Positions 26,874-36,639 are shown, numbered from the stretch's first letter. The stretch is 64,000 bases of DNA from Geomonas silvestris (GCF_014193515.1 NZ_BLXX01000001.1:310001-374000), one strand, 5' to 3'. Made by a program: numbers and translations. The notes: generated by a model not told the origin, from the letters alone.

Positions 26874-28729
26874 CAGCGTACCCCGTAGCCTTGGCGCAGC
26901 TTGTTGATCTCGGGCGCCAGGTCCGGCTGGATGCGCTGCGCCGCCGCCAGTTCGGTAAGCCCCTGGGCAAACCCCATCTTGAGCAGGGTCTCGCCGGCCT
27001 CCATGTGCGCGGCAGCGTAGATCTGGATCGCCTTCCCCGTGTCGAGGTCCCTGAAGAAGAGGTCGTTACCGAGGACGCCGCGCAGCGAGTAGATCTGCCA
27101 GATGTCGAGGTCCGGCGGCGCAAGCGGCTGCGAGGCCGGCAACAGCTGGTAGCAGATGCCGTGCTGGTGCGGCTGGAACTGGGAGAACTGCACCGAGTAG
27201 CGGGTGGAGAAATCGATGTACACCGGGCGCTTGACGATCTGCTCGGCAGCCGAGACGAACACGGCGTCCTCGGGGGCGATCTGCTCGGGGGGGATGGAGC
27301 GCAGCCGCGAGGTGTTGAAGACCTTCGGGAAGGCGTCCAAATACCATTGGAAGACCAGGTGCGGGGTGTGCAGCAGGTCCAGGTCCTCGCGCATCCGCTC
27401 CACCCCCTGGACGTACCAGAGCGGGAAGGCGCCGGAATCGCCCCAGGTGTAGAGGACGGCCCCTTCGGGGAGGGACTTAAGGGTGTTTGAGGCGTAGTCG
27501 AAGGCGACGTAGTTTTCGTGCTGGTCGTTCTCCTGGTAGTGCAGGAGGCAGACGGTAAGCGGCAGCACCATGAGCAGGGAGAGCAGCGCGCGGCACAAGG
27601 GGCGCTGCTCGGCCCAGGCGGCGGGGAGCCGGGCCGCCAGTTCCTGCACCAGGTAGAAGGTACCGAGCGCTATGAAGACCGCGCTCAACAGGTAGAGCGG
27701 CGTGAAGAACTCCTCGGTGAGGAAGATAAGGTCGCGCGGCGTGTTGAAGTAGCCGACGATCACCAGGAAGAACGAGCCGAGCCCGATGAGGTAGGAGATG
27801 ACCACGTCGCGCTGGCGGCTGAAAAAGGTCAAGAGGCCGAGGAGCAAAAGGGCAAGCCCGATGACGGTGAACTCGTTGGGGACGTTGAAGGCGTTCAGTT
27901 GGGCCCACAAAAGCCCAAGGTCCCGGTCCGGCTTCACCGTCGGGTACCCCTTGCGCAGCATGTTCCAGAGGAACTGGGTGAGGTTCTTGGAGTCGCCCCA
28001 GTTCAAAAGCGGCTTCTGCAGGGCGCGCACGATGAGGTGCAGGTGGATCGAGAAACCGAGGATGCCGAAGGCCAGGGCAAGGAGGAACTCCTTCACCCTG
28101 AAGAGGATGCGCCAGTTCTTCGAGACGATGAGCCAGCCGTACACCGGGATCATCAGCACCATGATCTGGTGGGCGCCGGTCCCCAGGCCGCACAGGAAGG
28201 CGCCCAGGTAGACGTAGGACGGGCGCTCCTCGCCGCGGTCGTAGCTTTCGCGCCACAGGAGCATGAGGTAGAAGACCACGGCGCAGATGAAGGCCAAAAG
28301 CGGGTACGGCTTGTCGTGGTTCGACTGCAGCCAAAGGCGCGCGGTGCCGGCGAAGGTCACCGCGGCGCACAGGCCGGTGAAGCCGCGCGCGGTGCGGAAG
28401 AAGTTCCCCGGGATCTCCTCGTCCTTCAAAAGGCGGGTGACCAGGAGGTAGACCCCGTAGCAGGCGAGCCCCGCCGAGATCGCCGTGGCGAGGTTCACCC
28501 GGAAGGCGACGGAGCCAAACGGGAGCCAGGTGAAGGGCTTCGCGTAGTTGATGAAGAGCGGGTAGCCCGGCGAGTGTGCCGCACCCAGGGAGGCCGTGGC
28601 GGTGATGAACTCCCCCGAGTCGAAGAAGGTGACCGAGGGTGCCAGGGTCAACAGGTAGAGAAACAGGGGGATCAGAAACGAGAGGACGGCGAAGGCATCG
28701 AGTCGTTTAAGGGTGGTCCTGATGCTCAC
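26873..28729 (-). CDS. DUF2723-type polytopic membrane protein
   Basis: 618 residues, around eleven membrane segments in the first ~400 residues, then a soluble periplasmic domain. The first loop reads 'LTLAPSVTFFDSGEFITATASLGAAHSPGYPLF', the hallmark of DUF2723 (TMEM260-like) proteins, which belong to the GT-C superfamily; Asp/Glu in 'DSGE' would be the catalytic acids. The likely role is transfer of a lipid-linked sugar to an exported substrate or polysaccharide. The C-terminus ends in helical TPR-like pairs. It overlaps the downstream end of the LPG-synthase-TM-like gene by 4 bp. Confidence 0.75.
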   Translation of the reverse strand: MSIRTTLKRLDAFAVLSFLIPLFLYLLTLAPSVTFFDSGEFITATASLGAAHSPGYPLFINYAKPFTWLPFGSVAFRVNLATAISAGLACYGVYLLVTRLLKDEEIPGNFFRTARGFTGLCAAVTFAGTARLWLQSNHDKPYPLLAFICAVVFYLMLLWRESYDRGEERPSYVYLGAFLCGLGTGAHQIMVLMIPVYGWLIVSKNWRILFRVKEFLLALAFGILGFSIHLHLIVRALQKPLLNWGDSKNLTQFLWNMLRKGYPTVKPDRDLGLLWAQLNAFNVPNEFTVIGLALLLLGLLTFFSRQRDVVISYLIGLGSFFLVIVGYFNTPRDLIFLTEEFFTPLYLLSAVFIALGTFYLVQELAARLPAAWAEQRPLCRALLSLLMVLPLTVCLLHYQENDQHENYVAFDYASNTLKSLPEGAVLYTWGDSGAFPLWYVQGVERMREDLDLLHTPHLVFQWYLDAFPKVFNTSRLRSIPPEQIAPEDAVFVSAAEQIVKRPVYIDFSTRYSVQFSQFQPHQHGICYQLLPASQPLAPPDLDIWQIYSLRGVLGNDLFFRDLDTGKAIQIYAAAHMEAGETLLKMGFAQGLTELAAAQRIQPDLAPEINKLRQGYGVR

Positions 28730-29757
28730 GCGGGGGCTCCTGACTGGCTGTCGTTTTCAGCGCTTATATTCTTGAGGCTCGTCTTGTCCCGCCACAGGCA
28801 GTAAAGGCCGGCCACGATCACCGGGAAGAAGCTGAGACCGTGGGCCACCAGGGCGATGCTGAGGGCCTGCTCGGAGCGCAGTTCGAAGGCCGAAAGCGCG
28901 GTGACGCAGGCGAAGTGGTAGGTGCCGACAAACCCGGGCGAGGCCGGGACCATGACGGCGAAGACCAGGAACACCATGATGAACATGCTGGCGGTTATGG
29001 GGAGCGTGACCCCGAAGGAGCGCAGCACCAGGTCCACCGGCCAGATCGCGGCGGCCCAGATGAAGAGCGAACTCAGCGCAACGGCGAGGATCTCGCGGGG
29101 CCTATTGGGGAACAGGATGCCAGAGATGAAGTGGCGCAACTGGGTGGCCACCTGCTCGGCCAGGCGCGGAGCAAAGGAGGCCAGGATCCGGGTGACCAGG
29201 CCGACCGTCCAGTCGGTGCGGCTTTTCAAAAGCGCCAGGAAGGCGAGCACTACGACGTAGAGCGTGAAGGTGACATAGCCGCCGGTGACGAGCCCCTTTT
29301 GGATGTGCTCCATCCCCGGGGGGAGCTTGATGGTGAAAAAGGTGATCAGGAGCACCAGGAGGATGGTGAAGCCGTCGCAGAGCCGGTCCACCACCAGCGA
29401 GGCGAACACCGCGGGGGTGCCGATCTTCTCCTTCTGCCCGAGCGAGTAGGCGCGCACGAACTCACCCAGCCGGGCCGGGAGGAGGTTGTTGGCCATGTAG
29501 CCGATCAGGGTGGAGGGAAAGAGGTTCCCCAGGCGGGTCTTCTTGATGGGGAGCAGGAGGTACTTCCAGCGCACCGCCCTCAAGTAGTAGCTCACGAAGG
29601 TCAAGAGGATGGCTGGCGGGATGAAGCGGTAGTCCATCTCGCGGAAGGCGGAGCCGAGCTTCGCGAAGTCGATCTTCCTGAACAACAGGAACAGGAAGAA
29701 GGCGCTGATTGCTATCCCGAGCCAGAGCTTAAAATCCGGTTTTTTCTTCAAACGCAC
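28726..29757 (-). CDS. Lysylphosphatidylglycerol synthase TM-region family protein (UPF0104)
   Basis: 343 residues with about eight membrane segments. 'MDYRFIPPAILLTFVSYYLRAVRWKYLL', 'STLIGYMANNLLPARLGEFVRAYSL' and 'MVPASPGFVGTYHFACVTAL' are typical of the LPG_synthase_TM flippase-like family; the aminoacyl-transferase domain of MprF is absent. Members occur beside lipid or glycan genes and may flip lipids. Begins a coupled set with the DUF2723 gene and aroE. Confidence 0.8.
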   Translation of the reverse strand: MRLKKKPDFKLWLGIAISAFFLFLLFRKIDFAKLGSAFREMDYRFIPPAILLTFVSYYLRAVRWKYLLLPIKKTRLGNLFPSTLIGYMANNLLPARLGEFVRAYSLGQKEKIGTPAVFASLVVDRLCDGFTILLVLLITFFTIKLPPGMEHIQKGLVTGGYVTFTLYVVVLAFLALLKSRTDWTVGLVTRILASFAPRLAEQVATQLRHFISGILFPNRPREILAVALSSLFIWAAAIWPVDLVLRSFGVTLPITASMFIMVFLVFAVMVPASPGFVGTYHFACVTALSAFELRSEQALSIALVAHGLSFFPVIVAGLYCLWRDKTSLKNISAENDSQSGAPA

Positions 29758-29820
29758 TCCCCTAACGGTTGGCCGGATCGGCCGGGTGGACGGATCGGGC
29801 AGGTGGTCTTTGCAGCTCTG

Positions 29821-30774
29821 CTACTCGGCGTCGTGGTACTCGACGATGGCGGCGTCCTTCAGGATCTCCCGGCAGCGCGCCACGTCGGCGGCGATGGCGG
29901 CCTTCAGCTCGTCCAGGCTCGGGAAGCGCCGCTCGCCGCGCAACCGGTCCAGGAAGAACACCGAGACCTCCTTGCCGTAGAGGTCGCCGTCGAAATTGAA
30001 GAGAAACACCTCGAGGGTGACGCGCTCGTTTTGGAAGGTCGGGTTCGAGCCGATGTTGCAGGCCCCGTCGTAGAGTTCGGTGCCGATGCGCACCTTCACC
30101 GCGTAAACCCCGACCTCGGGGAGGAGATCGTCGTCGGTCTCGAGGTTCGCGGTGGGGAAGCCAAGCCCCCGCCCCCGGTGCTGGCCGTGCACCACGGTGC
30201 CCGAGATGAAGTAGTGCCGCCCGAGGACCTCGACCACCCCCTTCACGTCGCCACGCGTCACCAGTTCGCGCACCTTGGTGCTGCTGTAGACGGTGTCGCC
30301 GTTGGCAACCGCGGGGAGGAGTTCCACCGTGTAGCCGAAGCGCCCCCCCAGTTCGCGCAGCAAGGTGACGTCCCCTTCCCTCCCCTTCCCGAAGGCGTAG
30401 TCGTAGCCGATGACCAGGTGCTCGATCCCGAGCGTTCCGACCAGGACCCGTTCCACGAACTCCCCTGCCGAGAGGGCGGCAAAGGCCGCGTCGAAGGGGA
30501 TCTCCAGCAGGTAATCGATCCCGGAGGCCTCGATGAGGGCGGCCTTCTCGCGGGGGCTCGTGATCAGCTTGACCCCCCGTTCGGGGGCCAGGACCTGCAA
30601 GGGGTGCGGGGCGAAGGTGACCACCACCGAGACGCCCCCCGCCTTTTTGGCCAGCTCGCGCACCCGCTTGAAGATCTCGCGGTGCCCCAGGTGCACACCG
30701 TCGAAGTTGCCGATGGTTGCCACCGGGTGCCGGAGCTTTCCCCTCACCTCGGCGATGCTTTGGTAAATAATCAT
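29821..30774 (-). CDS. ribF: Bifunctional riboflavin kinase / FAD synthetase
   Basis: 317 residues from the ATG at 30774; a longer frame to 30954 runs through repeat DNA and is rejected. The N-terminal FMN adenylyltransferase domain has 'IGNFDGVHLGHREIF' (HxGH) and the C-terminal kinase domain has 'HRGRGLGFPTANLE' and 'VFLFNFDGDLYGKEVSVFF'. It converts riboflavin to FMN and FAD in the cytoplasm. No FMN riboswitch consensus was seen in the leader, which instead has simple hairpins. Confidence 0.95.
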   Translation of the reverse strand: MIIYQSIAEVRGKLRHPVATIGNFDGVHLGHREIFKRVRELAKKAGGVSVVVTFAPHPLQVLAPERGVKLITSPREKAALIEASGIDYLLEIPFDAAFAALSAGEFVERVLVGTLGIEHLVIGYDYAFGKGREGDVTLLRELGGRFGYTVELLPAVANGDTVYSSTKVRELVTRGDVKGVVEVLGRHYFISGTVVHGQHRGRGLGFPTANLETDDDLLPEVGVYAVKVRIGTELYDGACNIGSNPTFQNERVTLEVFLFNFDGDLYGKEVSVFFLDRLRGERRFPSLDELKAAIAADVARCREILKDAAIVEYHDAE

Positions 30775-31044
30775 CTGCTGCAAACCTTTAAGGACCAACG
30801 CGCGTTCCGTGGAGGAACGCGCAATCACTGAAAATCGTTGACCGGACAACCCGGTCCGCAGGAAAACCGCACGTGAGGGAGAAACCTCTTGAGAACGTTG
30901 CCCCCCTCCTTGACGGGAGGGGGTTGAAGCTGCCCGCTCCGTTGAGGTGGCCACTTCCCCCTCACCCTGTCCCGCAAGGGGAGAGGGGACCCAGTTCCGG
31001 CTTTCCCGTGTTAGCGGGACAACGAAAGGTTTTAGATACGTCTG
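30775..31044. repeat. Intergenic region with REP-like hairpins and a dispersed element
   Basis: This 270-bp gap between tatC and ribF holds no gene. Hairpins: GCGCGTTCC/GGAACGCGC (30800-30822), GACCGG/CCGGTC (30840-30856) and CCCCCTCC/GGAGGGGG (30902-30923). GAAGCTGCCCGCTC (30926-30939) recurs in the cdaR-glmM gap near 46723. The stretch CCCCCTCACCCTGTCCC, then GCAAGGGGAGAGGGG (about 30956-30987), looks like a common proteobacterial intergenic repeat family. Confidence 0.6.
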
Positions 31045-31902
31045 CTACGCCTCGGCCGGCTCCACGTCGTCGTCGCTCACCGCCGGCACCTTTTTCTTGC
31101 CGAAGACCAGCGCCACCCAGATGCTGATCTCGTACATGAGATAGAGCGGGATCATGATGACGAACATGGTCACCAGGTCGGCATGGAAGGCGGCGATGAT
31201 GGAGCTCGCGAGCAGGGCGTACTTGCGCCGGGCAGCCAGCATCCGGTAGTTCACCAGCCCGAAGCGGGAGAGCATGAAGGCCAAAACGGGGAGCTCGAAG
31301 ATCAACCCGAAGATCAGGATCAGCCTCAAACAGAAGTTGATGTAGGCCGAGATGTTGAACCAGCTCTGCAACCCGAGCTCCTCGTAGGAGAGCGAGAAGT
31401 TGATGATCACCGGCCAGATCACCACCAGGAAGAACATGGCCCCCACGCAGAAGCTCGCCGTGGCGACCGTGACGAAGGGGACCACGTAGCGCCGCTCCTT
31501 GCGCGTGAGCCCCGGCGCCACGAAGAGCCAGAACTGGTGGAAGATCACCGGCAAAACGATGATCATCCCGGCCAGCATGGAGATCTTGCACTGCACGAAG
31601 AACGGCTCGAGCGGGGCCGAGTAGTTGAGCGGCCGGGTCTTCTCGACGACGCCGTGCTCCTCGCCCAGCTTGTAGCGCTGGTAGGCCGCCGGGTAGCGCT
31701 GCTTCACCTCGTCGTACACCTTCTTCTTGATGTCGTTTAGGTAGGTCTTGCCGGTAAGCGGTTTTTCCACGAAGCTCAGGATGTCGTTGGAAAAGTTCCA
31801 GGCCACCCCCATGCCGATGACGATGGCAAACACACAAACGATAAGCCGCTTACGGAGCTCGACCAGGTGCTCCATAAAGGGCAGGACTTTTTCCTCAGCC
31901 AT
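31045..31902 (-). CDS. tatC: Sec-independent protein translocase TatC
   Basis: 285 residues with six membrane segments. Starts 'AEEKVLPFMEHLVELRKRLIVC' with the conserved E-x3-R signal-peptide-binding region. An enlarged first periplasmic loop (residues ~40-100) is richer in Lys and Glu than in E. coli TatC. It receives twin-arginine signal peptides for folded-protein export. No tatA or tatB gene is adjacent within the window. Confidence 0.93.
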   Translation of the reverse strand: MAEEKVLPFMEHLVELRKRLIVCVFAIVIGMGVAWNFSNDILSFVEKPLTGKTYLNDIKKKVYDEVKQRYPAAYQRYKLGEEHGVVEKTRPLNYSAPLEPFFVQCKISMLAGMIIVLPVIFHQFWLFVAPGLTRKERRYVVPFVTVATASFCVGAMFFLVVIWPVIINFSLSYEELGLQSWFNISAYINFCLRLILIFGLIFELPVLAFMLSRFGLVNYRMLAARRKYALLASSIIAAFHADLVTMFVIMIPLYLMYEISIWVALVFGKKKVPAVSDDDVEPAEA

Positions 31903-31981
31903 ATTGGGGAGTTCTCCTCATGAGTACCTAAAAGTTCAAACAAATTCTATACCACAGCGGCCAAAGCGAGTGCAACCTGTT

Positions 31982-34186
31982 TCAGCGACGCCTCGGCTTG
32001 GGGCGCTTCCCCTTGACCGGGATGCGCGGGTAGCTCTCGCCGCCGGCCGGCCGCTGCAGCGGGCGCGACTCAAGCGAGGCAACCAGGGCGAACTCCACCT
32101 GGCGGCGCGCCTCGTTGATGGCCGCCACCTTGACCTTCACCTTGTCGGCGATCCGGTAGCTCACCCGGCTACGCTCTCCTACCAGGGAGTGGCTCTTCTC
32201 CAGGTGGACGTAGTAGTCCGAGGGGAGCGTGGCGACCGGCACCATCCCCTCCACGAAGAGCTCCACGAGTTCCACGAAGATGCCGAAGGGGGCGACGCCG
32301 GTGATGAAGCCTTCGTACTCCTCGCCGATCTTGTCGCGCATGAACTGCATCTTCTTCAGGTCGACCATCTCGCGCTCGGCCTCCATCGCGATCCGCTCGC
32401 GCCGGCTGGTGTGCAGGGCGGTCTCCGGAAGCCGGGCCTCCAGCGCCCCGCGCTCCTTGCCGGAGAGCTTGCCCGCAAGCACCCGCCTCAAGATGCGGTG
32501 CACCACCAGGTCCGGGTAGCGCCTGATCGGCGAGGTGAAATGGGTGTAGGAAGAGGCGGCCAGGCCGAAGTGCCCCAGGTTCTCCGCCGAGTAGCGCGCC
32601 TGCTTCATGCAACGCAAGAGCACCTCGTTGATGAGCCGCTCCTCGGGTTTCCCTTCCACCTCCGCCAAAAGCTTCTGCAGCTCAAGCGGGCTCACCTTGT
32701 CCTCCTCCACCTTGAGCTGGTAGCCGAAGCTGAAGACGAACTCGGCGAGATCCTTCAATTTCACGGGATCCGGGTTCTCGTGCACGCGGTACAGGGCGGG
32801 GACCGGGATCCCCTCCAGGTGGCTCGCCACCGCCTCGTTGGCCGCCAGCATGAACTCCTCGATGATCCGGTGCGCGAAGTTGCGCTCGGCCTTGACGATG
32901 GCGGTGGTCTCCCCCTGCAGGTCGAGGACGATCTGCGGTTCGGGGAGGTCGAAGTCGATGCTGCCGCGCAGGCTCCGTTTCTTGTTGAGCCTCAAGGCGA
33001 GCTCTTCCATCACCTTCAGGTGCGGCACCAGCTCCCGATGCTGGGCGATGGCTTCCGCTTCGGCGTCGACGACGATCCGCTTCACGATGGTGTAGGTGAG
33101 GCGTGCGTGGCTCTTGATCACACTCGGGTAGAAACGGGACTCGACCATCTCGCCGGCGGCGTCGAAGAGCATCTCGGCGGTCATGGTGAGCCGGTCCACC
33201 TGCGGGTTCAGGGAGCAGATCCCGTTGGAGAGCTCCTCGGGGAGCATCGGGATGCAGCGGTCCGGAAAGTAGACGGAGGTTCCCCGCAGGTAGGCCTCCA
33301 GGTCGAGGGCGGAGCCCTCGGGGACGTAGTGGGAGACGTCGGCGATGGAGACCCAGAGCCTGATCTTTTCCCCCTCGCGGGCCACCGACACGGCGTCGTC
33401 GAAGTCCCGCGCCGTCTCGCCGTCGATGGTCACGGTGACCCGCTCGCGCAGGTCGACGCGCCCTGCGGCCGCCTCGGGGGGAACCTCCTGGGGTTCCTTG
33501 CACGCCTCGGCGAGCACCGCCGGGCTGAAGACGTGCGGCAGGTCGAACTTCTTGATCACCGTGAGCACCTCGACCTCGGGGTCGTTGGCGTCGCCGAGCA
33601 CCTCGGTGATGCGCCCTTCCAGGCCGCGCACCTGGCTGGGGTACGAGGTGATCTGCGCCTGCACCACCTGGCCGTCGCGCGCGCCGCCCAGGGCGTTAGG
33701 GGGGACGAAGAGGTCGTGCCCCAGCCGGTCATCGTCGGGGATGACGCGCCCTCCCCTGCCGACCGACTCGAAGCGCCCGACGATGGAGGTGACGCCGCGC
33801 TGGACCAGGGACGTCACCCGCCCCTCGCGCTTGCCGTCGCGGCGCACCGAGACCACCTGGGCCTCGACGAGGTCGCCGTTCATATAATCGCGCAGGTAGC
33901 GGGCCGGCACGTAGAGGTCGCCGCTGCCGTCCTCGGCCATCACGAAGCCGTAGCCGTCGCGGTGCATGGAGAGCTTGCCGCGCAGCGCACCGGCCGCCCC
34001 GGGGAGGGCGTAGATGCGACCCGGCAGCTTTACGATCTCACCCGCCTCGAGCAGGGTATCCAGCATCTCGTCCAGCCTGTTGCGCTCCTGGCCGCGCGCC
34101 ACCCCGAGCATCTTGAGGAGTTGCCGATACGGCACCGGCTCGCCGTTTCTCAGAAGTTTAAGTACTGCCTCTTTTCCCTTGCGCAT
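31982..34186 (-). CDS. rnr: Ribonuclease R
   Basis: 734 residues from the ATG at 34186 (site GAAAGGG); a frame reaching 34291 is rejected because its extra residues lack RNase R character. Order: N-terminal helix-turn-helix (1-70), cold-shock domains, RNB catalytic domain with the acidic metal site 'ETARDFDDAVSV' and 'FTSPIRRYPDLVVHRIL', an S1 domain ('GEEYEGFITGVAPFGIFVEL'), and a short basic tail. A processive 3'-5' exoribonuclease for structured RNA, in the cytoplasm. Divergent from slt. Confidence 0.95.
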   Translation of the reverse strand: MRKGKEAVLKLLRNGEPVPYRQLLKMLGVARGQERNRLDEMLDTLLEAGEIVKLPGRIYALPGAAGALRGKLSMHRDGYGFVMAEDGSGDLYVPARYLRDYMNGDLVEAQVVSVRRDGKREGRVTSLVQRGVTSIVGRFESVGRGGRVIPDDDRLGHDLFVPPNALGGARDGQVVQAQITSYPSQVRGLEGRITEVLGDANDPEVEVLTVIKKFDLPHVFSPAVLAEACKEPQEVPPEAAAGRVDLRERVTVTIDGETARDFDDAVSVAREGEKIRLWVSIADVSHYVPEGSALDLEAYLRGTSVYFPDRCIPMLPEELSNGICSLNPQVDRLTMTAEMLFDAAGEMVESRFYPSVIKSHARLTYTIVKRIVVDAEAEAIAQHRELVPHLKVMEELALRLNKKRSLRGSIDFDLPEPQIVLDLQGETTAIVKAERNFAHRIIEEFMLAANEAVASHLEGIPVPALYRVHENPDPVKLKDLAEFVFSFGYQLKVEEDKVSPLELQKLLAEVEGKPEERLINEVLLRCMKQARYSAENLGHFGLAASSYTHFTSPIRRYPDLVVHRILRRVLAGKLSGKERGALEARLPETALHTSRRERIAMEAEREMVDLKKMQFMRDKIGEEYEGFITGVAPFGIFVELVELFVEGMVPVATLPSDYYVHLEKSHSLVGERSRVSYRIADKVKVKVAAINEARRQVEFALVASLESRPLQRPAGGESYPRIPVKGKRPKPRRR

Positions 34187-34365
34187 GACATACCCTTTCG
34201 GACCGGACGGTTGGTGGGAGACGAGGACGCAGCCGGCCAATGAAAATGTCCTCTGATTCCGGATAATGCAGAACCCCCTGACCGATGTCAACGATTTAAC
34301 CCGGCTGTGGCGGGAGCCCCCCTGAAGAGGCCTTCCTTCCCGCAGTTTTTCAGGGCAAAAAAGCT

Positions 34366-34394
34366 TTGCTATTTGCGGGCCGCTCCGCTAATAA
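34366..34394 (+). promoter_or_regulatory. Sigma-70-type promoter of the slt gene
   Basis: TTGCTA (34366-34371), 17-base spacer, TAATAA (34389-34394). Transcription would start near 34401 and give a 34-base leader to the ATG at 34435. Confidence 0.6.
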
Positions 34395-34434
34395 TGTCGA
34401 TTTAGCTTCCGCATTTACGCACATGGAGTCCACG

Positions 34435-36501
34435 ATGTATCGCCGCACCCTGGCAGGAGCCGCCTGCCTGATAAGTCTCAGCTTCGCAGCCTATGCCGCC
34501 GGCCTCACCAGCCCCGGTGATCCCGCCCTCAGCCAGGCAGCCGCCAGGATGAAGGTGAAGGATTTCGCCGGAGCCCGCGATGCCGCTTTGAAAAGTTCCG
34601 CGACCGGTGCGCGCGCCTTCCTGCTCGGGATGGCGAGCGCCAAACAGGAGAAGTGGGAGGATGCCGCCGGCTACCTCTCCCAGGCCGCCGAGAGCTATCC
34701 CCTTTTGGCCGACTACGCCCTCTACCACCAGGGGAACGCGCTCGCCAAGCTGGGGCGGATCGACCAGGCTCTGCAGCCGCTCTACCGGCTGCTCAAGAAC
34801 TACCCGGACAGCCGGCTGAACCGCCAGGCCACCCTGCTCTATGCCGACACCCTGGTCGCCGGCAACTACCACAAGCAGGCCCTGGACAGCTACACCGTGT
34901 TCATCGAGCGCTACGCCTCCGGTTCCGATGCCCTCAGCGCCCAACTGGGCGCCGCCTTGTGCCGCGACCGGCTGGGTGACCCGGCGGGCGCCGCCGTCAT
35001 CCTGAGAAACCTCTGGCTGAACCACCCCTCCTCGCCGACTGCCGAGCGAGCCGGTGCCGAGCTGCAACGGATCAGCCAGGCGGGGGCCGCCGTGCCCCCC
35101 TACAGCCACGCGGAGCTCTTCAAGCGCGCCGGGATACTCTACGACCTGGGGCGCTACGCCCAGGCCGGACGTGCCTACCAGGAGATACCGCTTAACGGGG
35201 AGAGTGCCGACTTTGTAACCAAGGTGCGCCTCAGGGCGGGACAGGCCCTCGTCAAAGCGAAGAAGGGGCAGGAGGCCGAGCAACTGCTCAAGGAGCTCGC
35301 CCAGCGCGCGGGGAGCCCGTCGGAAGCAAGCTTCTGGCTCGCCAAGGCGCAGGACCGTAACGGCAAGACCGACCAGGCACTCGAACTCTTCTTAAGGCTC
35401 TCCCAGGCACCCGGGTCGTTTGCGGACGACGCCCTCCTGGAGGCCGCCTACCTGAAGCGCCAGCAGAAGCGCTGGGGCGAGTCCGTCCAGCTGTTTCAGA
35501 AGTTCCTCTCGACCCACCAGGACCCGCAGAAGTTCGGCGGCAGTTACTGGGATGCCGCCTGGACCAGCTACCTGGGGCGCGACTTTCCGGCAGCTGCCGG
35601 CTACCTGAAAAAGGCGGCCGCCAACCCGGAGTACCGCGAGAGGTCGCTCTACTGGCTCGGCAAGACCCTTAACAGCCTGCAGGACGCCAAGGGGGCCCAG
35701 CAGGCCTTCGACACCCTGGCCGCCGAGTACCCCTTCGGCTACTACGCCCTGATCTGCAACCGCTGGTGCGATCTCGGCTCCTTCCCGGCTCCGCCCAAGA
35801 ACGTGGTGGAGGAGCTCCCGATGCCGGGGGGCTTCGAACGGGAGAAGGCGCTCATCGCCCTGGGGCTCTACGACGAGGCGTCCCGGGAGCTTTGGGCCAG
35901 CAAGAAGAAGAATCCTCTGGGGATCGCCCGGCTCTTTCTGGAAATGGAGAACTACAACGGCGCCTTCCACCAGGTGGCCAAGGACAACGGCAAGGTGCCG
36001 CCCGAGCGCGGCAACCTGACCGCCTGGGCGCTCACCTACCCGCTCGCCTACCGCGAGGACGTCGTCAAAAACGCGGCCCTGACCGGGCTTCCCGAGAGCC
36101 TCATCTGGGCCATCATGCGTGCCGAGAGCAACTACCACCCCGGCGCGCTCTCGCCGGTGGGCGCGGTAGGGCTCATGCAGGTCATGCCGGGAACCGCCGA
36201 GGCGATGTCCAAGGGGGATTCGGTGCGGCTTACCCGTCCCGAGTTGAACATCAAACTGGGGGCGCGTTACCTCAAAGACCAGATGAACAGCTACGACCGC
36301 AGCATCGTCCTCACCGCCGCGGCCTACAACGCGGGGCCGGGGAACGTGAAGCGCTGGCAGAAGGCCTTCGGCGGGCTCCCCCAGGACGAGTTCATCGAGA
36401 GCATCCCCTTCAAGGAGACGCGTGAGTACGTGAAGAAGGTGTTGAGCAACATGGAGCTCTACCAGAGGCTGTACCGGCTTCCGGTTGAGAAGAAGAACTA
36501 G
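34435..36501 (+). CDS. slt: Soluble lytic murein transglycosylase
   Basis: 688 residues from the ATG at 34435 (GGAG site 8 bases upstream). Signal peptide in the first ~23 residues (ends A-Y-A-A-G). A long superhelical, TPR-like region (~40-500) comes before the SLT catalytic domain near 545-650: 'AIMRAESNYHPGALSPVGAVGLMQVMPG' with the catalytic Glu, then 'LTAAAYNAGPGNVKRW'. This is the Slt70 layout and cleaves glycan strands of peptidoglycan to 1,6-anhydro ends in the periplasm. Convergent with the pyrophosphorylase gene across a strong terminator. Confidence 0.93.
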   Translation: MYRRTLAGAACLISLSFAAYAAGLTSPGDPALSQAAARMKVKDFAGARDAALKSSATGARAFLLGMASAKQEKWEDAAGYLSQAAESYPLLADYALYHQGNALAKLGRIDQALQPLYRLLKNYPDSRLNRQATLLYADTLVAGNYHKQALDSYTVFIERYASGSDALSAQLGAALCRDRLGDPAGAAVILRNLWLNHPSSPTAERAGAELQRISQAGAAVPPYSHAELFKRAGILYDLGRYAQAGRAYQEIPLNGESADFVTKVRLRAGQALVKAKKGQEAEQLLKELAQRAGSPSEASFWLAKAQDRNGKTDQALELFLRLSQAPGSFADDALLEAAYLKRQQKRWGESVQLFQKFLSTHQDPQKFGGSYWDAAWTSYLGRDFPAAAGYLKKAAANPEYRERSLYWLGKTLNSLQDAKGAQQAFDTLAAEYPFGYYALICNRWCDLGSFPAPPKNVVEELPMPGGFEREKALIALGLYDEASRELWASKKKNPLGIARLFLEMENYNGAFHQVAKDNGKVPPERGNLTAWALTYPLAYREDVVKNAALTGLPESLIWAIMRAESNYHPGALSPVGAVGLMQVMPGTAEAMSKGDSVRLTRPELNIKLGARYLKDQMNSYDRSIVLTAAAYNAGPGNVKRWQKAFGGLPQDEFIESIPFKETREYVKKVLSNMELYQRLYRLPVEKKN

Positions 36502-36520
36502 CGGGAGAGTGACACAACGT

Positions 36521-36565
36521 AAAAAAGGGGACAGGCACCGATTGGAGCCCGTCCCCTTTTTTTTT
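36521..36565. terminator. Bidirectional terminator with REP-like arms
   Basis: AAAAAAGGGGAC (36521-36532) pairs with GTCCCCTTTTTT (36551-36562), and the T-run continues to 36565. It serves slt on + and the pyrophosphorylase gene on -. The motif GGGGACAGGCACC on the left arm matches a second REP-like hairpin at 52944-52972. Confidence 0.85.
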
Positions 36566-36617
36566 ACGTCTAAACAGAGAAGCAGTAAAAAAGATGAAGC
36601 GCCAGACGCGCCCCACG

Positions 36618-36634
36618 TTGTCAATCGTCAATTG
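36618..36634. repeat. TTGTCAA heptad repeat
   Basis: Two in-phase heptads, TTGTCAA and TCGTCAA, followed by TTG. The same family occurs at 42221-42251. Confidence 0.5.
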
Positions 36635-36639
36635 CCTCT

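Noticed and set aside
30775-30954. N-terminal extension of RibF
   Set aside because: The extra 60 residues run through hairpin repeats and lack family similarity; the internal ATG at 30774 begins directly before the conserved domain.
30775-31044. FMN riboswitch upstream of ribF
   Set aside because: The conserved RFN sequence blocks were not found in the leader.
31748-34243. An 831-residue open frame on + opposite tatC and rnr
   Set aside because: Shadow frame of highly conserved genes; no start signal and no recognisable domain.
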